Assembly (NCBI GenBank): GCA_015228925.1 | Contig: JADGCQ010000001.1 | Coordinates: forward strand, 114,669-148,025 | Reading direction: 5' to 3' | DNA: 33,357 nucleotides | Origin: Magnetococcales bacterium | Lineage (GTDB): Bacteria; Pseudomonadota; Magnetococcia; Magnetococcales; UBA8363 | In this document: in pieces, positions 8,141 to 17,316 of the stretch | Layout of the letters: each line of letters opens with the position of its first letter | Numbering within the stretch: the first letter of the stretch is position 1 | Made by a program: the position numbers and the translations under genes | Notes under the pieces: model-generated | Told to the model about the DNA's origin: nothing | Databases searched by the model: none | The model's input: only the letters and a program-made list of their open reading frames with translations

Positions 8141-8183
8141 TTTTTCCCTCTCCCTCTGGGAGAGGGGCAGAGGTGCGGAAACC
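8141..8183 (-). repeat. GC-rich palindromic intergenic repeat, copy A (inverted)
   Basis: CCCTCTCCCTCTGGGAGAGGGG (8146-8167) is a strong imperfect palindrome followed by CAGAGGTGCGGAAAC. Its reverse complement resembles copy B (8293-8340), making an inverted pair about 110 bp apart. It lies in the roughly 305-bp gap after ccoQ, which holds no gene. The two palindromes could also act as transcription stops between the converging ccoQ and Rpn genes. Confidence 0.7.
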
Positions 8184-8292
8184 GGCACTTTGATCAACGG
8201 TAACTCCATAGAAAGAACTTGTCACGAAATCAAGCAATTGGAATGGTTCTCCAAGGATCGCCACACCCCTTGGAATGGTGGAGTTTCCGTTT

Positions 8293-8340
8293 CCCCTCAC
8301 CCTGCCCTCTCCCAGAGGGAGAGGGGGTCTGAACAATTCC
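8293..8340 (+). repeat. GC-rich palindromic intergenic repeat, copy B
   Basis: The unit is CCCTCACCCT, then CCCTCTCCCAGAGGGAGAGG, then GGGTCTGAACAATT. It has the same order of elements as copy C on the far side of the Rpn gene and is inverted relative to copy A. Between A and B the decamer TTGGAATGGT occurs twice (about 8239 and 8270). The pattern fits a REP/MITE-like repeat family. Copies elsewhere in the genome cannot be checked here. Confidence 0.7.
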
Positions 8341-8385
8341 TTTGGGTACCAGAAGAATTTCGCAAACTTTGATCCGAAAACGATG

Positions 8386-9342
8386 TCACACTTCGTCCGA
8401 AAAAATTTTATCCAGTGACTGGGCATCGAAGATGCGGAGGCTCCACGCCTCCAAAGAAGAAAGATCGGCTTTGGCGATCTTTTCGCTGGCCCAGTCGGGC
8501 ACAGCACCGAAACGGCGTTGCAACTGGCGAGTCAGGATTTTTGCCTCACCTCGCAGTTCGCCTCGCAGTTCGCCTCTCAGTTCGCCAATCTGCTCGCCTT
8601 CCCATTTACCAGCACCATAGGTGGAGAGTACAAAGCTTGCTTGGTCGTGCAGTTCTTCCTGATAACGTTCGTAGGCCCGACGCTCTGTCTCTGGCAATTG
8701 CAGGACATCAAGCCTCTCTTTGGCCTTTTTGAGGCCACGCGCTGTAAAATCATCCCGAATATCAGAATTTTTCAAGAAATAGACCCACTCGTCCAGGGTA
8801 TCGCGGGCAACATCATCAAAATTTTTCACCTTGATCAAGTAATGCTCTGGGAAAATGGCGGCTACCGAAGGGCGTTGGAATAGAGCCTTCTGCCCCTCGT
8901 CCAAGGCCAGTTCCTCCTGGGTATGCAATCCCCTGAAAGAAGTATTGCCCACATAGATATAATCGCTGCCGCGCCCCAGATCAAAATAAAGAATACTAAT
9001 GGTGATGACCTTGATGACACTGGCGTAAGGCTTGCCTTCCGTCATATGTTCAGTAATGGCCTTGGCCGTGCTGAAAAGTAACCTTTGTAGATAATCCCAC
9101 TCTCGTTCATATTGCAACTCAACGATAATTATTTCATCTCGGGCGTTTTTGATCTTGAGATCGACACGGTTGAATTTATCGTGACGGGCCTCCTGATTAC
9201 TTTCGCTCTCCAAAATTTCAACAATACGCACATCCTCGCGAAGAAGTTCGGTGAGGAACCCTTCAAGGATTTCAAAATTGGCCTTACTGCGCAACAGGCG
9301 TTTCAAGGCCCAGTCAAAGCTGATCAACTGTCGTTGTTTCAT
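8386..9342 (-). CDS. Rpn family recombination-promoting nuclease / putative transposase (PD-(D/E)XK)
   Basis: The 318-residue protein matches the Rpn family of PD-(D/E)XK DNA endonucleases, often labelled transposase_31. Members promote RecA-independent recombination, and some act in phage defence. The N-terminal signature SFDWALKRLL is followed by the likely active site: Asp61 in NRVDLKI and Glu75-x-Gln77 in IVELQYE, consistent with D-(x)n-ExQ. The C-terminal region has a GELR motif three times in a row (GELRGELRGELRGEAK), then a helical tail (ILTRQLQRRFG) like DUF4351. The repeat is written in near-identical 12-bp DNA units at about 8550-8590, so its number may vary by slippage. Related palindromic repeats flank the gene. 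It appears intact. Confidence 0.85.
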   Translation of the reverse strand: MKQRQLISFDWALKRLLRSKANFEILEGFLTELLREDVRIVEILESESNQEARHDKFNRVDLKIKNARDEIIIVELQYEREWDYLQRLLFSTAKAITEHMTEGKPYASVIKVITISILYFDLGRGSDYIYVGNTSFRGLHTQEELALDEGQKALFQRPSVAAIFPEHYLIKVKNFDDVARDTLDEWVYFLKNSDIRDDFTARGLKKAKERLDVLQLPETERRAYERYQEELHDQASFVLSTYGAGKWEGEQIGELRGELRGELRGEAKILTRQLQRRFGAVPDWASEKIAKADLSSLEAWSLRIFDAQSLDKIFSDEV

Positions 9343-9500
9343 CTTATTAGCCCTCCGTTCTGAAAGGCAACCTGGATTTCTCTAGAAAATTTCCGACGAG
9401 GTGCCACCCAAAGGAGATCCGCGCAGTTGCTGCCTGGGTGCGATATCATCGTTTTCTGCGGATTTCAAAACCAGACGTAATCCAATCACCCCGGCCCGCT

Positions 9501-9564
9501 CCCTCACCCTTACCCCTCTCCCACAAAGGGGGAGGGGCAAAGCAAGGTGGGGTCTGAACGATTA
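9501..9564 (+). repeat. GC-rich palindromic intergenic repeat, copy C
   Basis: CCCTCACCCTTACCCCTCTC leads into an arm pair (CCCCTCTCCC with GGGGGAGGGG, 9513-9537) and ends GGGGTCTGAACGATT (9550-9564). Copy B ends the same way (GGGTCTGAACAATT). Copies B and C are in the same orientation and bracket the Rpn gene. The hairpin may also serve as a terminator for the chemoreceptor gene. The rest of the 9343-9607 gap holds nothing I can identify. Confidence 0.65.
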
Positions 9565-9607
9565 CAACCAGACTATCCCGGTGGAAACATCCAACGGTCG
9601 TTCCAAC

Positions 9608-11671
9608 TCAAAAACTTTCAAACTCATCATCCCCTGATTTCCCGTGACCAAGATCCAAATTGGCCCCTCCAGAGTGACGCGCAACCGAAGTCAATTTCCT
9701 GGACCCACCCCCTGAAAGATGCGCAACCTGCACCTTCCCCTTGGTCGCGGCACTCTGCGATTTTTTAACCGGATGCCGATCAACCGCTGAACGCTGCACA
9801 CCAATATTAAAGTAAGACATGGACTGATTCATCAACTCAGCCTGCGCACTCAATTCCTCCGCCGTTGCCGCCATCTCTTCAGAGGCCCCCGCATTTTGCT
9901 GAATCACCTGATCCAGTTGTTGAATCGCCGTGTTGATCTGGGATGCACCCTGATTTTGTTCCTTGCTGGAGATGGCTATCTCCTGAATCAATTCCGCCGT
10001 CCTCTCAATGTCAGGTACCAGCTTTCCGATGATGCTACCCGCCCTCTCGGCCACACCCACGCTCGTCGTGGAAAGTTGGCTGATTTCGCCTGCCGCCGTC
10101 TGGCTCCGCTCCGCCAGCTTGCGAACTTCGGCGGCAACCACCGCAAAACCCTTGCCATGCTCACCCGCACGCGCCGCCTCAATGGCCGCATTCAACGCCA
10201 ACAAATTGGTCTGACGGGCAATTTCTTCGATAATGCCAATCTTTGAGGCAATTTCCTTCATGGCGCGCACCGTCTCGCCAACCGCCGTCCCACCCGCTTG
10301 GGCATCCTTGGCGGCATTGCTGGCAATCGTCTGCGTCTCCGTCGCATTGTCGGTATTCTGTTGGACATTGGAAACCATCTGTTCCATAGCCGCAGAAGTC
10401 TCCTCGATCGATGCCGCCTGTTGCGTCGATCTTTGGGAAAGATCTTGCGCAGAGTCCGAAATCTGTTTGCTCCCCGTCGCCACCTGATCAGACGCATTAC
10501 TCAACTCGCCGATCACCTTTTTCAGGTGGTCCACCATCATGTTCATCGCATGAACCAACTGCCCCACTTCATCTTTCTGATTCAATTCCAACGTTTGCGT
10601 CAAATCACCCTGCGCAACCTTCTCCACAAATCCAAGACCCATCAGGATTGGCCGTACCACCGACCGTGGGATCACAATAGTCAGGAAAATTCCAATGAAC
10701 ACAGCCAACAAAGTCACGGTCATCACAATGGACTTGGTATGAACAGCCCCTTCCAACATACTCTTTTCAGATAAAATATTCTCGGATGTCTTGGTGATGA
10801 CTTCTTCAAAGATTCCTTTGACTTCCTTGAGAGCAACCTGGGTTTCGGCAGCAAAAATGTCTTCCGCTTTCTTTTTCCCCTCCAAGTTCTCACGCGCCCT
10901 GGTCTGCATCTTGTCCAAAACGCCCCGAACCTCAGCCAGGGCGGGTACAACCGAATCTTGATAAAGCTTAAGGGCCGTCTCACGGTCACCCGCCTTCAAC
11001 GCCGCATTGATCTTTTCCCCGGCCACATGAAGCTTGTTATGCGCCGGTTCGGCGGCATCCAATAAACGCCCCAGTTCCGCATCAGACTGGCGCATCTCTT
11101 TCCCAGGTGCCCCGTACATAAATTGACCTAACCCACACTTGGTTGGGTCGAATTGTACCTTGGCTTCATTTTGTCCCAACAAAAGTGCTTCCTGGACCTT
11201 GCCAACCCATACCAAATGATCCACAACTTTCTGGCTAAGAAATTCAGGCAATTTGGCATCGGCCCGTTTGAATACCTTGGAAATCTTATCCGCCGATTCA
11301 TGCAGCATCTGGTGCGGCTTCTCGACGGCTGCCAATAAAGGTGCCAGAATGGGTACCAGCTCCTCCGCTTTCTTCCGCCCCTCCCCGTAATACCACTTAC
11401 CAAAACCACACTGTTTAGGGTCCAGCTGTACATCCAAATCCTTAATGGTAGGATCATTGATAAAGGAACTGACCTTGTTGACCCAGTTCAGATGGTCCAC
11501 TTCACGTTGAAGAATTTCACCACGAAGCTTGTTACCCTCGGCAACCACCATGCCGTTATCGACGATCTCACCAATGCCACTGACGGACCATACCCCAGTC
11601 ATGATGACAAGCAGCAGAACAATGCCTATTCCGATGCCAACTTTCTTCCCAATCGAAAGATCTTTCCACAT
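9608..11671 (-). CDS. Methyl-accepting chemotaxis protein with two tandem CZB (zinc-binding) sensor domains
   Basis: The 687-residue chemoreceptor has TM1 (about 10-30), an external sensor (31-313), TM2 (about 314-335), HAMP (about 336-388) and a cytoplasmic signalling domain. The signalling hairpin carries the hallmark [20 protein letters not shown] (about 483-502). The external part holds two CZB units: H60, C88 (CGFGKW), H120/H124 (HxxxH), then H152, C179 (CGLGQF), H211/H215. The pattern H-x26/27-C-x-[FL]-G-x-[WF], then HxxxH, keeps all four metal ligands in both. CZB domains bind zinc and can sense zinc or hypochlorous acid; most described ones are cytoplasmic. No CheR-binding pentapeptide ends the protein. 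AGGGGA precedes the ATG. No other che genes are nearby. Confidence 0.93.
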   Translation of the reverse strand: MWKDLSIGKKVGIGIGIVLLLVIMTGVWSVSGIGEIVDNGMVVAEGNKLRGEILQREVDHLNWVNKVSSFINDPTIKDLDVQLDPKQCGFGKWYYGEGRKKAEELVPILAPLLAAVEKPHQMLHESADKISKVFKRADAKLPEFLSQKVVDHLVWVGKVQEALLLGQNEAKVQFDPTKCGLGQFMYGAPGKEMRQSDAELGRLLDAAEPAHNKLHVAGEKINAALKAGDRETALKLYQDSVVPALAEVRGVLDKMQTRARENLEGKKKAEDIFAAETQVALKEVKGIFEEVITKTSENILSEKSMLEGAVHTKSIVMTVTLLAVFIGIFLTIVIPRSVVRPILMGLGFVEKVAQGDLTQTLELNQKDEVGQLVHAMNMMVDHLKKVIGELSNASDQVATGSKQISDSAQDLSQRSTQQAASIEETSAAMEQMVSNVQQNTDNATETQTIASNAAKDAQAGGTAVGETVRAMKEIASKIGIIEEIARQTNLLALNAAIEAARAGEHGKGFAVVAAEVRKLAERSQTAAGEISQLSTTSVGVAERAGSIIGKLVPDIERTAELIQEIAISSKEQNQGASQINTAIQQLDQVIQQNAGASEEMAATAEELSAQAELMNQSMSYFNIGVQRSAVDRHPVKKSQSAATKGKVQVAHLSGGGSRKLTSVARHSGGANLDLGHGKSGDDEFESF

Positions 11672-11815
11672 AGTAAGTCCCCTAATGACAAAATGGCACT
11701 ATGATCCACAGTACGGCGGAGGGTGAGAATAGCACAACCATAAACCTTCAGTAAACACCCCACGCCCGCGCAAACATAACTTATTGAAAATTAAAGTTCT
11801 GACAAATATTCCCCA

Positions 11816-12460
11816 TTACCCAAGAATTTCGGCCACCGGCTTGAAAGTGCGGCGGTGATGGGGGGTCACGCCGTATGCACGCAAAGCTTTTCGATGCTCT
11901 TGGGTTGGGTAGCCCATGTTGCGCTCCCAACCATACCCAGGACACGCCTCAGCCAGGGTACGCATAATGCGGTCGCGGGTCTCTTTGGCAATCACGGAGG
12001 CGGCGGCAATACTGGCGGAAATGCCATCACCCCCCTTCACCGCCCTGGCGGGGATAGGGCATAATTCCAGCAAATCACGACCATCAATCAAAAGAAAAGA
12101 GGGGGGTAGCGCAAGGGCCTCCACGGCACGTCTCATCGCAAGGAGACTGGCGCGGCGTATATTGAGCGTGTCGATCTCGGCCACATCCGACTGCCCCACC
12201 CCCACGGACAACGCAACCCGATAAATCATCGCCTCCAACCGACCCCGTTGGTCCGAAGTCAAGCGTTTGGAGTCATCCAGGCCAGGAAGATCCGAAGCCA
12301 AAGGCAAGTCCGGCGGCAAAATCACCGCTGCCGCCACCACCGGTCCCGCCAAAGGCCCTCGACCCGCTTCGTCTACACCACAAACGTGCGTCTTCCCTTC
12401 CCGCCAAAGGCCGACCTCAATGTCCAGATCTGGCCTCTTCCTGACAACCATACGTTCCAT
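11816..12460 (-). CDS. rnhB: Ribonuclease HII
   Basis: RNase HII removes ribonucleotides misincorporated in DNA and the RNA of RNA-DNA hybrids. The 214-residue product has the N-terminal catalytic signature CGVDEAGRGPLAGPVVAAAV (Asp-Glu near residue 30), LIDGRD (third acidic residue) and ASIAAASVIAKETRDR (fourth acidic region), followed by the usual GYPTQEHRKAL near the C-terminus. It is 56 bp downstream of rplS on the same strand, so it probably ends the rpsP-rimM-trmD-rplS-rnhB operon. The Shine-Dalgarno is weak, and a start at Met4 is possible. Confidence 0.95.
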   Translation of the reverse strand: MERMVVRKRPDLDIEVGLWREGKTHVCGVDEAGRGPLAGPVVAAAVILPPDLPLASDLPGLDDSKRLTSDQRGRLEAMIYRVALSVGVGQSDVAEIDTLNIRRASLLAMRRAVEALALPPSFLLIDGRDLLELCPIPARAVKGGDGISASIAAASVIAKETRDRIMRTLAEACPGYGWERNMGYPTQEHRKALRAYGVTPHHRRTFKPVAEILG

Positions 12461-12516
12461 ATGGCATCATCCGTATGGGCGGCACAATACCACCGTCCAT
12501 CGCCAAAACATGAAAC

Positions 12517-12864
12517 CTACCAATCACGTTTTTCCTTGATGCGTGTCGCCTTGCCGGTACGATCTCGGAGATAATACAGTTTGGAACGGCGTACATCCCC
12601 TTGACGAATCCGTTCAATCTTGGCCAACTTGGGAGAATGCAGGGGAAATACCCGCTCCACCCCCTCGCCAAAAGAAACCTTGCGCACCGTGAACGTGGAA
12701 CGAAATCCCGCGTTGTGACGCCCGATGCATACACCTTCAAAAATCTGCACCCGCGCACGTCCACCTTCCTCAACCTTCACGTGGACACGAAGCGTGTCCC
12801 CGGGACGGAAAACGGGAGGGGTGGTTTTGGTTTGGGCTTGTTCAAACTTCATCATTTCATTCAT
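12517..12864 (-). CDS. rplS: 50S ribosomal protein bL19
   Basis: bL19 sits at the 30S-50S interface of the ribosome. The 115-residue product has the family blocks [45 protein letters not shown] and [15 protein letters not shown]. The frame extends six codons upstream to a GTG at 12882, but the ATG at 12864 has AGGA nearby and gives the typical family length. It follows trmD at 109 bp within the conserved ribosomal and tRNA-modification cluster. Confidence 0.97.
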   Translation of the reverse strand: MNEMMKFEQAQTKTTPPVFRPGDTLRVHVKVEEGGRARVQIFEGVCIGRHNAGFRSTFTVRKVSFGEGVERVFPLHSPKLAKIERIRQGDVRRSKLYYLRDRTGKATRIKEKRDW

Positions 12865-12973
12865 GGCTTCCTGTCCCGCCACTGCCGACCGTTGATCTTA
12901 TCCGCATAACTCCATGAAAAGAGGGTCCGGCACTGCTTTTCATTTCGGAATTCAAGTTCATCACCGATATCGC

Positions 12974-13780
12974 CTACTCTCTTCCATCAGGGAATTCCTC
13001 TTCCCTCACGTCCCATTGTTCCACATCCTGCTTCAAAGCCATCAGCAGACGGCGTTCTTCCTTGGTCAACCGCGCCGACTCCAGCAGATCGGGCCGACGA
13101 ACCCAGGTACGCAACATCGCCTGCCGCCTGCGCCAACCGGCAATCGCCCCATGATTCCCGGACAACAACACCTGCGGTACATCGATCCTCTCCGCGTTTT
13201 CTCCACCCCGCCCCGCCCCAACACGCCAGGAGGCTGGTCGGGTATAGTGGGCATGATCCAACAATCCGTTGTAAAACGAATCGTTGCGATAGCTCTCTGC
13301 ATCCCCCAACACCCCAGGGAGCAACCGGGCCGAAGCATCCAACACCGCCATGGCGGCAATTTCCCCACCGGTCAGGACAAAATCTCCCAAAGAGATTTCC
13401 TCATCCACATACCGCGCCACAAACCGTTCATCCACCCCCTCATAATGGCCACAAATCAAAATCGCATGTCCGTATCCACCCAGGCGGACGGCATCCCCCT
13501 GACCAAACCGGCTTCCCTGGGGCGAAAGATAGACGACACGGGCCTCGCGCCACCCCTCGATGCTGAACAGGGCACTCTCCAACACATCCGCCTTAAGAAC
13601 CATCCCCGGACCACCGCCAAACGAGGCATCATCCACCGTCCGATGCCGGTCGCCGGCAAAATCGCGCAAGGGAACCAACGCGATCTCCAGATGACGGTCC
13701 TTCACCGCCCTGCCCAGTATGGAATGTCCCACGACCCCAAGAAACATCTCCGGGAAAAGGGTCACTATGCTAAACCGCAT
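12974..13780 (-). CDS. trmD: tRNA (guanine-N1-)-methyltransferase TrmD
   Basis: TrmD makes m1G37 next to the anticodon of tRNAs reading CNN codons, which prevents +1 frameshifting. The 268-residue product begins MRFSIVTLFPEMF, and the knotted SAM-binding core is visible (ILICGHYEGVDERF, EISLGDFVLTGGE), then SYRNDSF and the C-terminal tRNA-binding part. The start at 13780 has GGAG about seven bases upstream and matches the family N-terminus, so the upstream in-frame start at 13813 is rejected. It lies between rimM and rplS as in most bacteria. Confidence 0.97.
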   Translation of the reverse strand: MRFSIVTLFPEMFLGVVGHSILGRAVKDRHLEIALVPLRDFAGDRHRTVDDASFGGGPGMVLKADVLESALFSIEGWREARVVYLSPQGSRFGQGDAVRLGGYGHAILICGHYEGVDERFVARYVDEEISLGDFVLTGGEIAAMAVLDASARLLPGVLGDAESYRNDSFYNGLLDHAHYTRPASWRVGAGRGGENAERIDVPQVLLSGNHGAIAGWRRRQAMLRTWVRRPDLLESARLTKEERRLLMALKQDVEQWDVREEEFPDGRE

Positions 13781-13854
13781 CACCCTCTCCCCTGGCAAGG
13801 CATCGCATACCACACAACAAAATCACCACACCAGCATTCCCACGGGCGCGATCC

Positions 13855-14424
13855 CTAAACCATGCCAGGGAGAGGATTGACCGTAATGATCCTCTCTTCG
13901 TTGTCCACCGCATCGACAAACGCAGCGACGAAGGGGATCAAGACCTCATGTCCCGCCTCATCCACGATGGTCATGACATCTTGGGCACCGGTCTCAAACA
14001 AATGAGCCACGCGACCCAACGAGCGACCCGCCCGATCCATCACCACCATCCCCACCAGATCGGCCCAATAATAATGGTCCCGTTCACATTCAGGCAGTCG
14101 CTCCCGGGGGATCCAGATGGCAAACCCAGCCATGGCGGCAGCCCGGTCACGGTCGGTGACATCCCGCAAACTGGCGATCAAACCTTTCCCATGCGGTTTG
14201 CACCAAAGAACCTCATGGGCAACCTTGTCCCGATCCGCACCCCCCAGCCACCACGTATCCCACTGACCCAAATCCACGGGATCGCTCATGCCGGAATAAA
14301 TTTTCATCGCCCCCTGCACACCAAACGGGCCGGCGATCTGGCCTACCTTCAACCAACGATCACCGGACTGGGTGCAACAAACTGGCTCATCGGAGGGTGC
14401 CAAAAACTTTTTGGGATCGTTCAA
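13855..14424 (-). CDS. rimM: Ribosome maturation factor RimM
   Basis: RimM binds uS19 and assists 30S head assembly. The 189-residue product has the N-terminal RimM domain (KVGQIAGPFGVQGAMKIYS, about 26-44) and a C-terminal PRC-barrel (YYWADLVGMVV to HEVLIPFVAAFVDAVD). The likely start is a TTG at 14424 that overlaps the rpsP stop (TTGA), implying coupled translation. No separate ribosome binding site is clear, and no better in-frame start precedes the conserved domain. Confidence 0.93.
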   Translation of the reverse strand: MNDPKKFLAPSDEPVCCTQSGDRWLKVGQIAGPFGVQGAMKIYSGMSDPVDLGQWDTWWLGGADRDKVAHEVLWCKPHGKGLIASLRDVTDRDRAAAMAGFAIWIPRERLPECERDHYYWADLVGMVVMDRAGRSLGRVAHLFETGAQDVMTIVDEAGHEVLIPFVAAFVDAVDNEERIITVNPLPGMV

Positions 14425-14675
14425 GCCTGGGCTGCGGCTTCGGTGCCACTCTTTAACAACTTGGCCAATGGCGGCGAGGGTTGCGCCCCCACGCTAAGCC
14501 AATGGTTGACCCGATCCATGTCCAGATCAAGCCCTCCCGCTTCCTTGTGGGGATCAAACGTACCCAGCTTTTCCAAAAAGCGACCATCCCTGGGCATCTG
14601 GGAGTCAGCCGCTACGACCGCATAAAAAGCTCTTTTCTTTGAACCCCGACGTTGCAACCTGATACGTACCGCCAT
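14421..14675 (-). CDS. rpsP: 30S ribosomal protein bS16
   Basis: bS16 is a small-subunit assembly protein. The 84-residue product starts MAVRIRLQRRGSKKRAFY and continues with VVAADSQMPRDGRFLEKLGT and FDP, the family signature. The frame extends 21 codons upstream, but the ATG at 14675 matches the family start and has AGAGGA upstream. The stop overlaps the start of rimM. It lies 120 bp after ffh, a common neighbour. Confidence 0.97.
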   Translation of the reverse strand: MAVRIRLQRRGSKKRAFYAVVAADSQMPRDGRFLEKLGTFDPHKEAGGLDLDMDRVNHWLSVGAQPSPPLAKLLKSGTEAAAQA

Positions 14676-14795
14676 GTTATAAATCGTCCTCTCGAAAAGT
14701 GCCGGTCCCCGCAATGGAGACCGTGAAGTTTCCAACAAACTGGAACAAGATACAAAAACGTCGCATTATGTTGACAGTGGCACAGAAAGTCAAGC

Positions 14796-16202
14796 CTATC
14801 TCTTTGGCCCCAATCCCGGAAGTTTCAATCCTCCCAGCCCCCCCAGGTTCAAACCTTTGGGCAGACCCAACCCGGAGAGTGCGCCACGAAGCCCCCCTTT
14901 TCCACCCATCTTGCCAAGCGTTTTCATCATCTTCTGCATCTCCACAAATTGCTTGAGCAACCGGTTGATATCCTGCACACTCGTCCCCGAACCCATGGCC
15001 ACACGCCGTTTTCGGGATGCATTGAGCAGTTGATGTTTTCGGCGTTCCTGGGGTGTCATCGACAAAATCATGGCCTCAATGCGCTTGAGTTGTTTTTCAT
15101 CACCATCCATCGCCCTCCCCTTCATCGCCTGCTTGACCCCTGGAATCATCGCCATCAAATCGCTCAACGGACCCATCTTTTTGATCTGCTGCAATTGCAC
15201 CAAAAAATCATCCAGCGTAAACGACGACGACAATATTTTTTCCTGAAGTTTGGCGGTCTCCAGAAAATCAACCTTTTCCATGGCCGTTTCCACCAAACTG
15301 ACCACATCCCCCATCCCCAGGATGCGCGATGCAATCCGGTCGGGATGAAAAGGTTCCAATCCCGACAAGGTTTCCCCCGTACCCAAAAACTTGATGGGTT
15401 TGCCGGTCACATGCCGGATGGACAAGGCGGCACCACCACGCGCATCACCATCGGTCTTGGAAAGAATCACACCGGTGATGTCCAACCGTTCATTGAAACG
15501 ACGGGCGATCCCCACGGCATCCTGACCCGTCATCGCATCGGCCACCAATAAAATCTCCAGTGGATCCAGCAACTTTTTTATATCTTCCAGTTCCTGCATC
15601 AGGTCATCGTCCACATGCAAACGACCCGCAGTATCCAAAAACAAAATATCCTGACCACCGCGCCGAGCCGCTTCCAACGCCTGTTGGGCGATATCACGGG
15701 GATCAGCATCGGGCCGTCCGGGAAACACATCAACACCCGCCTCCCGGCCCACCGTCGCCAATTGCTCCATGGCTGCCGGGCGGTAAACGTCCAACGAGGC
15801 CAATAAACTTTTCTTCTGGTGCCGATCCAACAACCGTTTGGCAAGCTTGGCCGTTGTCGTTGTCTTCCCCGACCCCTGCAACCCCACCATCATCACCACC
15901 ACCGGCGGTTGCGCCGCCAAGTTCAACTGTTCGTTGCGCTCCCCCATGATGGCGACCAGTTCATCATGCACCACCTTGATGACCTGTTGGCCCGGCGTTA
16001 AGGAATTGAGTACCTTCTGCCCCGAAGCCTCATCCTTGACCTTAGCGATAAACGATTTGACCACCGATAAATGGACATCCGCCTCCAACAAGGCGCGCCG
16101 CACCTCACGCAGGGCATCCTCCATGTTTTTTTCACTCAAAGATCCTTGACCCTTCAATGTTTTGAAGACTTGATCCAGTCGATCTGAAAGCGCATCAAAC
16201 AT
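14796..16202 (-). CDS. ffh: Signal recognition particle GTPase Ffh
   Basis: Ffh binds signal sequences of nascent membrane proteins and, with 4.5S RNA and FtsY, targets ribosomes to the membrane. The 468-residue product has the N domain, then the G domain with P-loop GLQGSGKTTTTAKLA (about 107-121), LDVYRPAA, DTAGR (190-194) and SKTDGDARGG (248-257), then the methionine-rich M domain (from about 330) with MTPQERRKHQLLNASRKRR. The tail is rich in glycine and leucine. AGGGAGA precedes the ATG. It leads the rpsP-rimM-trmD-rplS group. The 4.5S RNA gene is not in the window. Confidence 0.97.
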   Translation of the reverse strand: MFDALSDRLDQVFKTLKGQGSLSEKNMEDALREVRRALLEADVHLSVVKSFIAKVKDEASGQKVLNSLTPGQQVIKVVHDELVAIMGERNEQLNLAAQPPVVVMMVGLQGSGKTTTTAKLAKRLLDRHQKKSLLASLDVYRPAAMEQLATVGREAGVDVFPGRPDADPRDIAQQALEAARRGGQDILFLDTAGRLHVDDDLMQELEDIKKLLDPLEILLVADAMTGQDAVGIARRFNERLDITGVILSKTDGDARGGAALSIRHVTGKPIKFLGTGETLSGLEPFHPDRIASRILGMGDVVSLVETAMEKVDFLETAKLQEKILSSSFTLDDFLVQLQQIKKMGPLSDLMAMIPGVKQAMKGRAMDGDEKQLKRIEAMILSMTPQERRKHQLLNASRKRRVAMGSGTSVQDINRLLKQFVEMQKMMKTLGKMGGKGGLRGALSGLGLPKGLNLGGLGGLKLPGLGPKR

Positions 16203-16278
16203 GTTCGTATCTCCCTATACCCCAACAAAATCCAACCGCGCACGAAAAAGGTTCAACTTCAAGCTGCGACGCCAATCC

Positions 16279-17130
16279 TCAAGCCTCCTGCGTCACGGGC
16301 AAGCCCAACACACGCCACTCTGCGATGGAACCATCATAAAGCCGCACTTTTTCATATCCAAGATGCAGCAGCAACAACCACGTATGCGCGGCACGGTGTG
16401 CCGTTTCACAGTATAGGATCACCTCTTTGCCGGTGTCCGAAATCCCAAGACGATGCAACTGCGCCGTAAGCTCTTCTTGTTTTTTGAGCCACAGATCCTT
16501 GGCACCCACAAGACTTTGGGTCCAATCATAATGGACCGCCCCCCGAATATGTCCTCTGGGGCCACGCAGCGTCAAACCCTGATATTCCTTGGATGATCGG
16601 GTATCCACCAGAATGGCCTCTTGCCGTCCCTCGGAAACGGCCAAAACCTCTTCATATTCCGCCAACCAGCGCGTATCCAATGCCCCCTGGAACGTCACCT
16701 CGGCAACACGCACCGCCCCCGATTCCTGCGGACGATTTTGGGAATACCAAAGCGGCAAACCACCATCCAGTACCCCTTTGAAGCCGGTATGCCCCAAAGA
16801 CGCCAACGTCCACAAAAACCGGGCCGCATCCAAACCGCCTGTCAAATCGTAAGCGACCACCGGGGTCGTGGTCGCGATACCCAAGCGACCAAACTCCTGC
16901 GCCAAATCGGAGGGATCCGCCATGACACCCGGAACCTCATCACGCTTGGTCACCAGTTTGGCATAGGAAATCGGCAACGCGCCGGGGATGTGAACCTGAT
17001 GGTAATATTTTTCCCCATCCACCTGCACCACCCGCAAACGGGCATCTCCCAAGACAGTTTCCAACCAATCGGCGGTTACAAACCCCATGGTTGCGGGATA
17101 GGTATATTCGGTCTCAGCAGTTGTCTTCAT
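16279..17130 (-). CDS. Two-domain rhodanese / sulfurtransferase
   Basis: The 283-residue protein has two rhodanese folds. The N-terminal inactive-type domain (about 20-135) has VHIPGALPISY and VVAYDLTGG; the C-terminal domain (about 150-275) has ILVDTRSSKEY, HIRGAVHYDW and the active-site strand VILYCETAHRA. Cys241 is the likely persulfide cysteine. Such enzymes move sulfane sulfur from thiosulfate or 3-mercaptopyruvate to acceptors. The loop after the cysteine (CETAHRA) departs from the usual CGxGVTA/CRVGVTA forms, so the substrate cannot be predicted. No signal peptide is seen, so it is probably cytoplasmic. It lies 76 bp upstream of ffh on the same strand. Confidence 0.88.
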   Translation of the reverse strand: MKTTAETEYTYPATMGFVTADWLETVLGDARLRVVQVDGEKYYHQVHIPGALPISYAKLVTKRDEVPGVMADPSDLAQEFGRLGIATTTPVVAYDLTGGLDAARFLWTLASLGHTGFKGVLDGGLPLWYSQNRPQESGAVRVAEVTFQGALDTRWLAEYEEVLAVSEGRQEAILVDTRSSKEYQGLTLRGPRGHIRGAVHYDWTQSLVGAKDLWLKKQEELTAQLHRLGISDTGKEVILYCETAHRAAHTWLLLLHLGYEKVRLYDGSIAEWRVLGLPVTQEA

Positions 17131-17258
17131 AGATCGTTCAATATCGGTAGGGATCGGAATAATGGACTCTCAAGGGTCCGTAACCATGGCTGCAAAAATA
17201 ACCAACCGTTCACCATGCAACATACGGGTTTTAGAGTTCGGAGGGAGTAACCTACACT

Positions 17259-17286
17259 AAAAAATCGCCCTTGTCGGGGATTTTAT
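17259..17286 (-). terminator. Intrinsic terminator after the response regulator gene
   Basis: On the minus strand AAAATC, CCC, loop GACAA, GGG, an unpaired C and GATTTT form a hairpin extended by a short run of T residues (17259-17264). It is about 30 bp beyond the response regulator stop, so it should end the binding-protein/kinase/regulator operon. The near-symmetric A/T flanks would let it work from either side. Confidence 0.6.
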
Positions 17287-17316
17287 CTTGGATAGCCAAA
17301 TTTTTTGGCATCCGCA

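Noticed and set aside
8386-9342. Complete insertion sequence around the Rpn gene
   Set aside because: Despite the transposase label sometimes given to the family, no terminal inverted repeats with target duplication were found at the gene ends; the flanking repeats are palindromic intergenic units.
12914-13858. 314-codon open frame on the plus strand
   Set aside because: It is antisense to trmD and low in complexity; trmD is conserved and complete.
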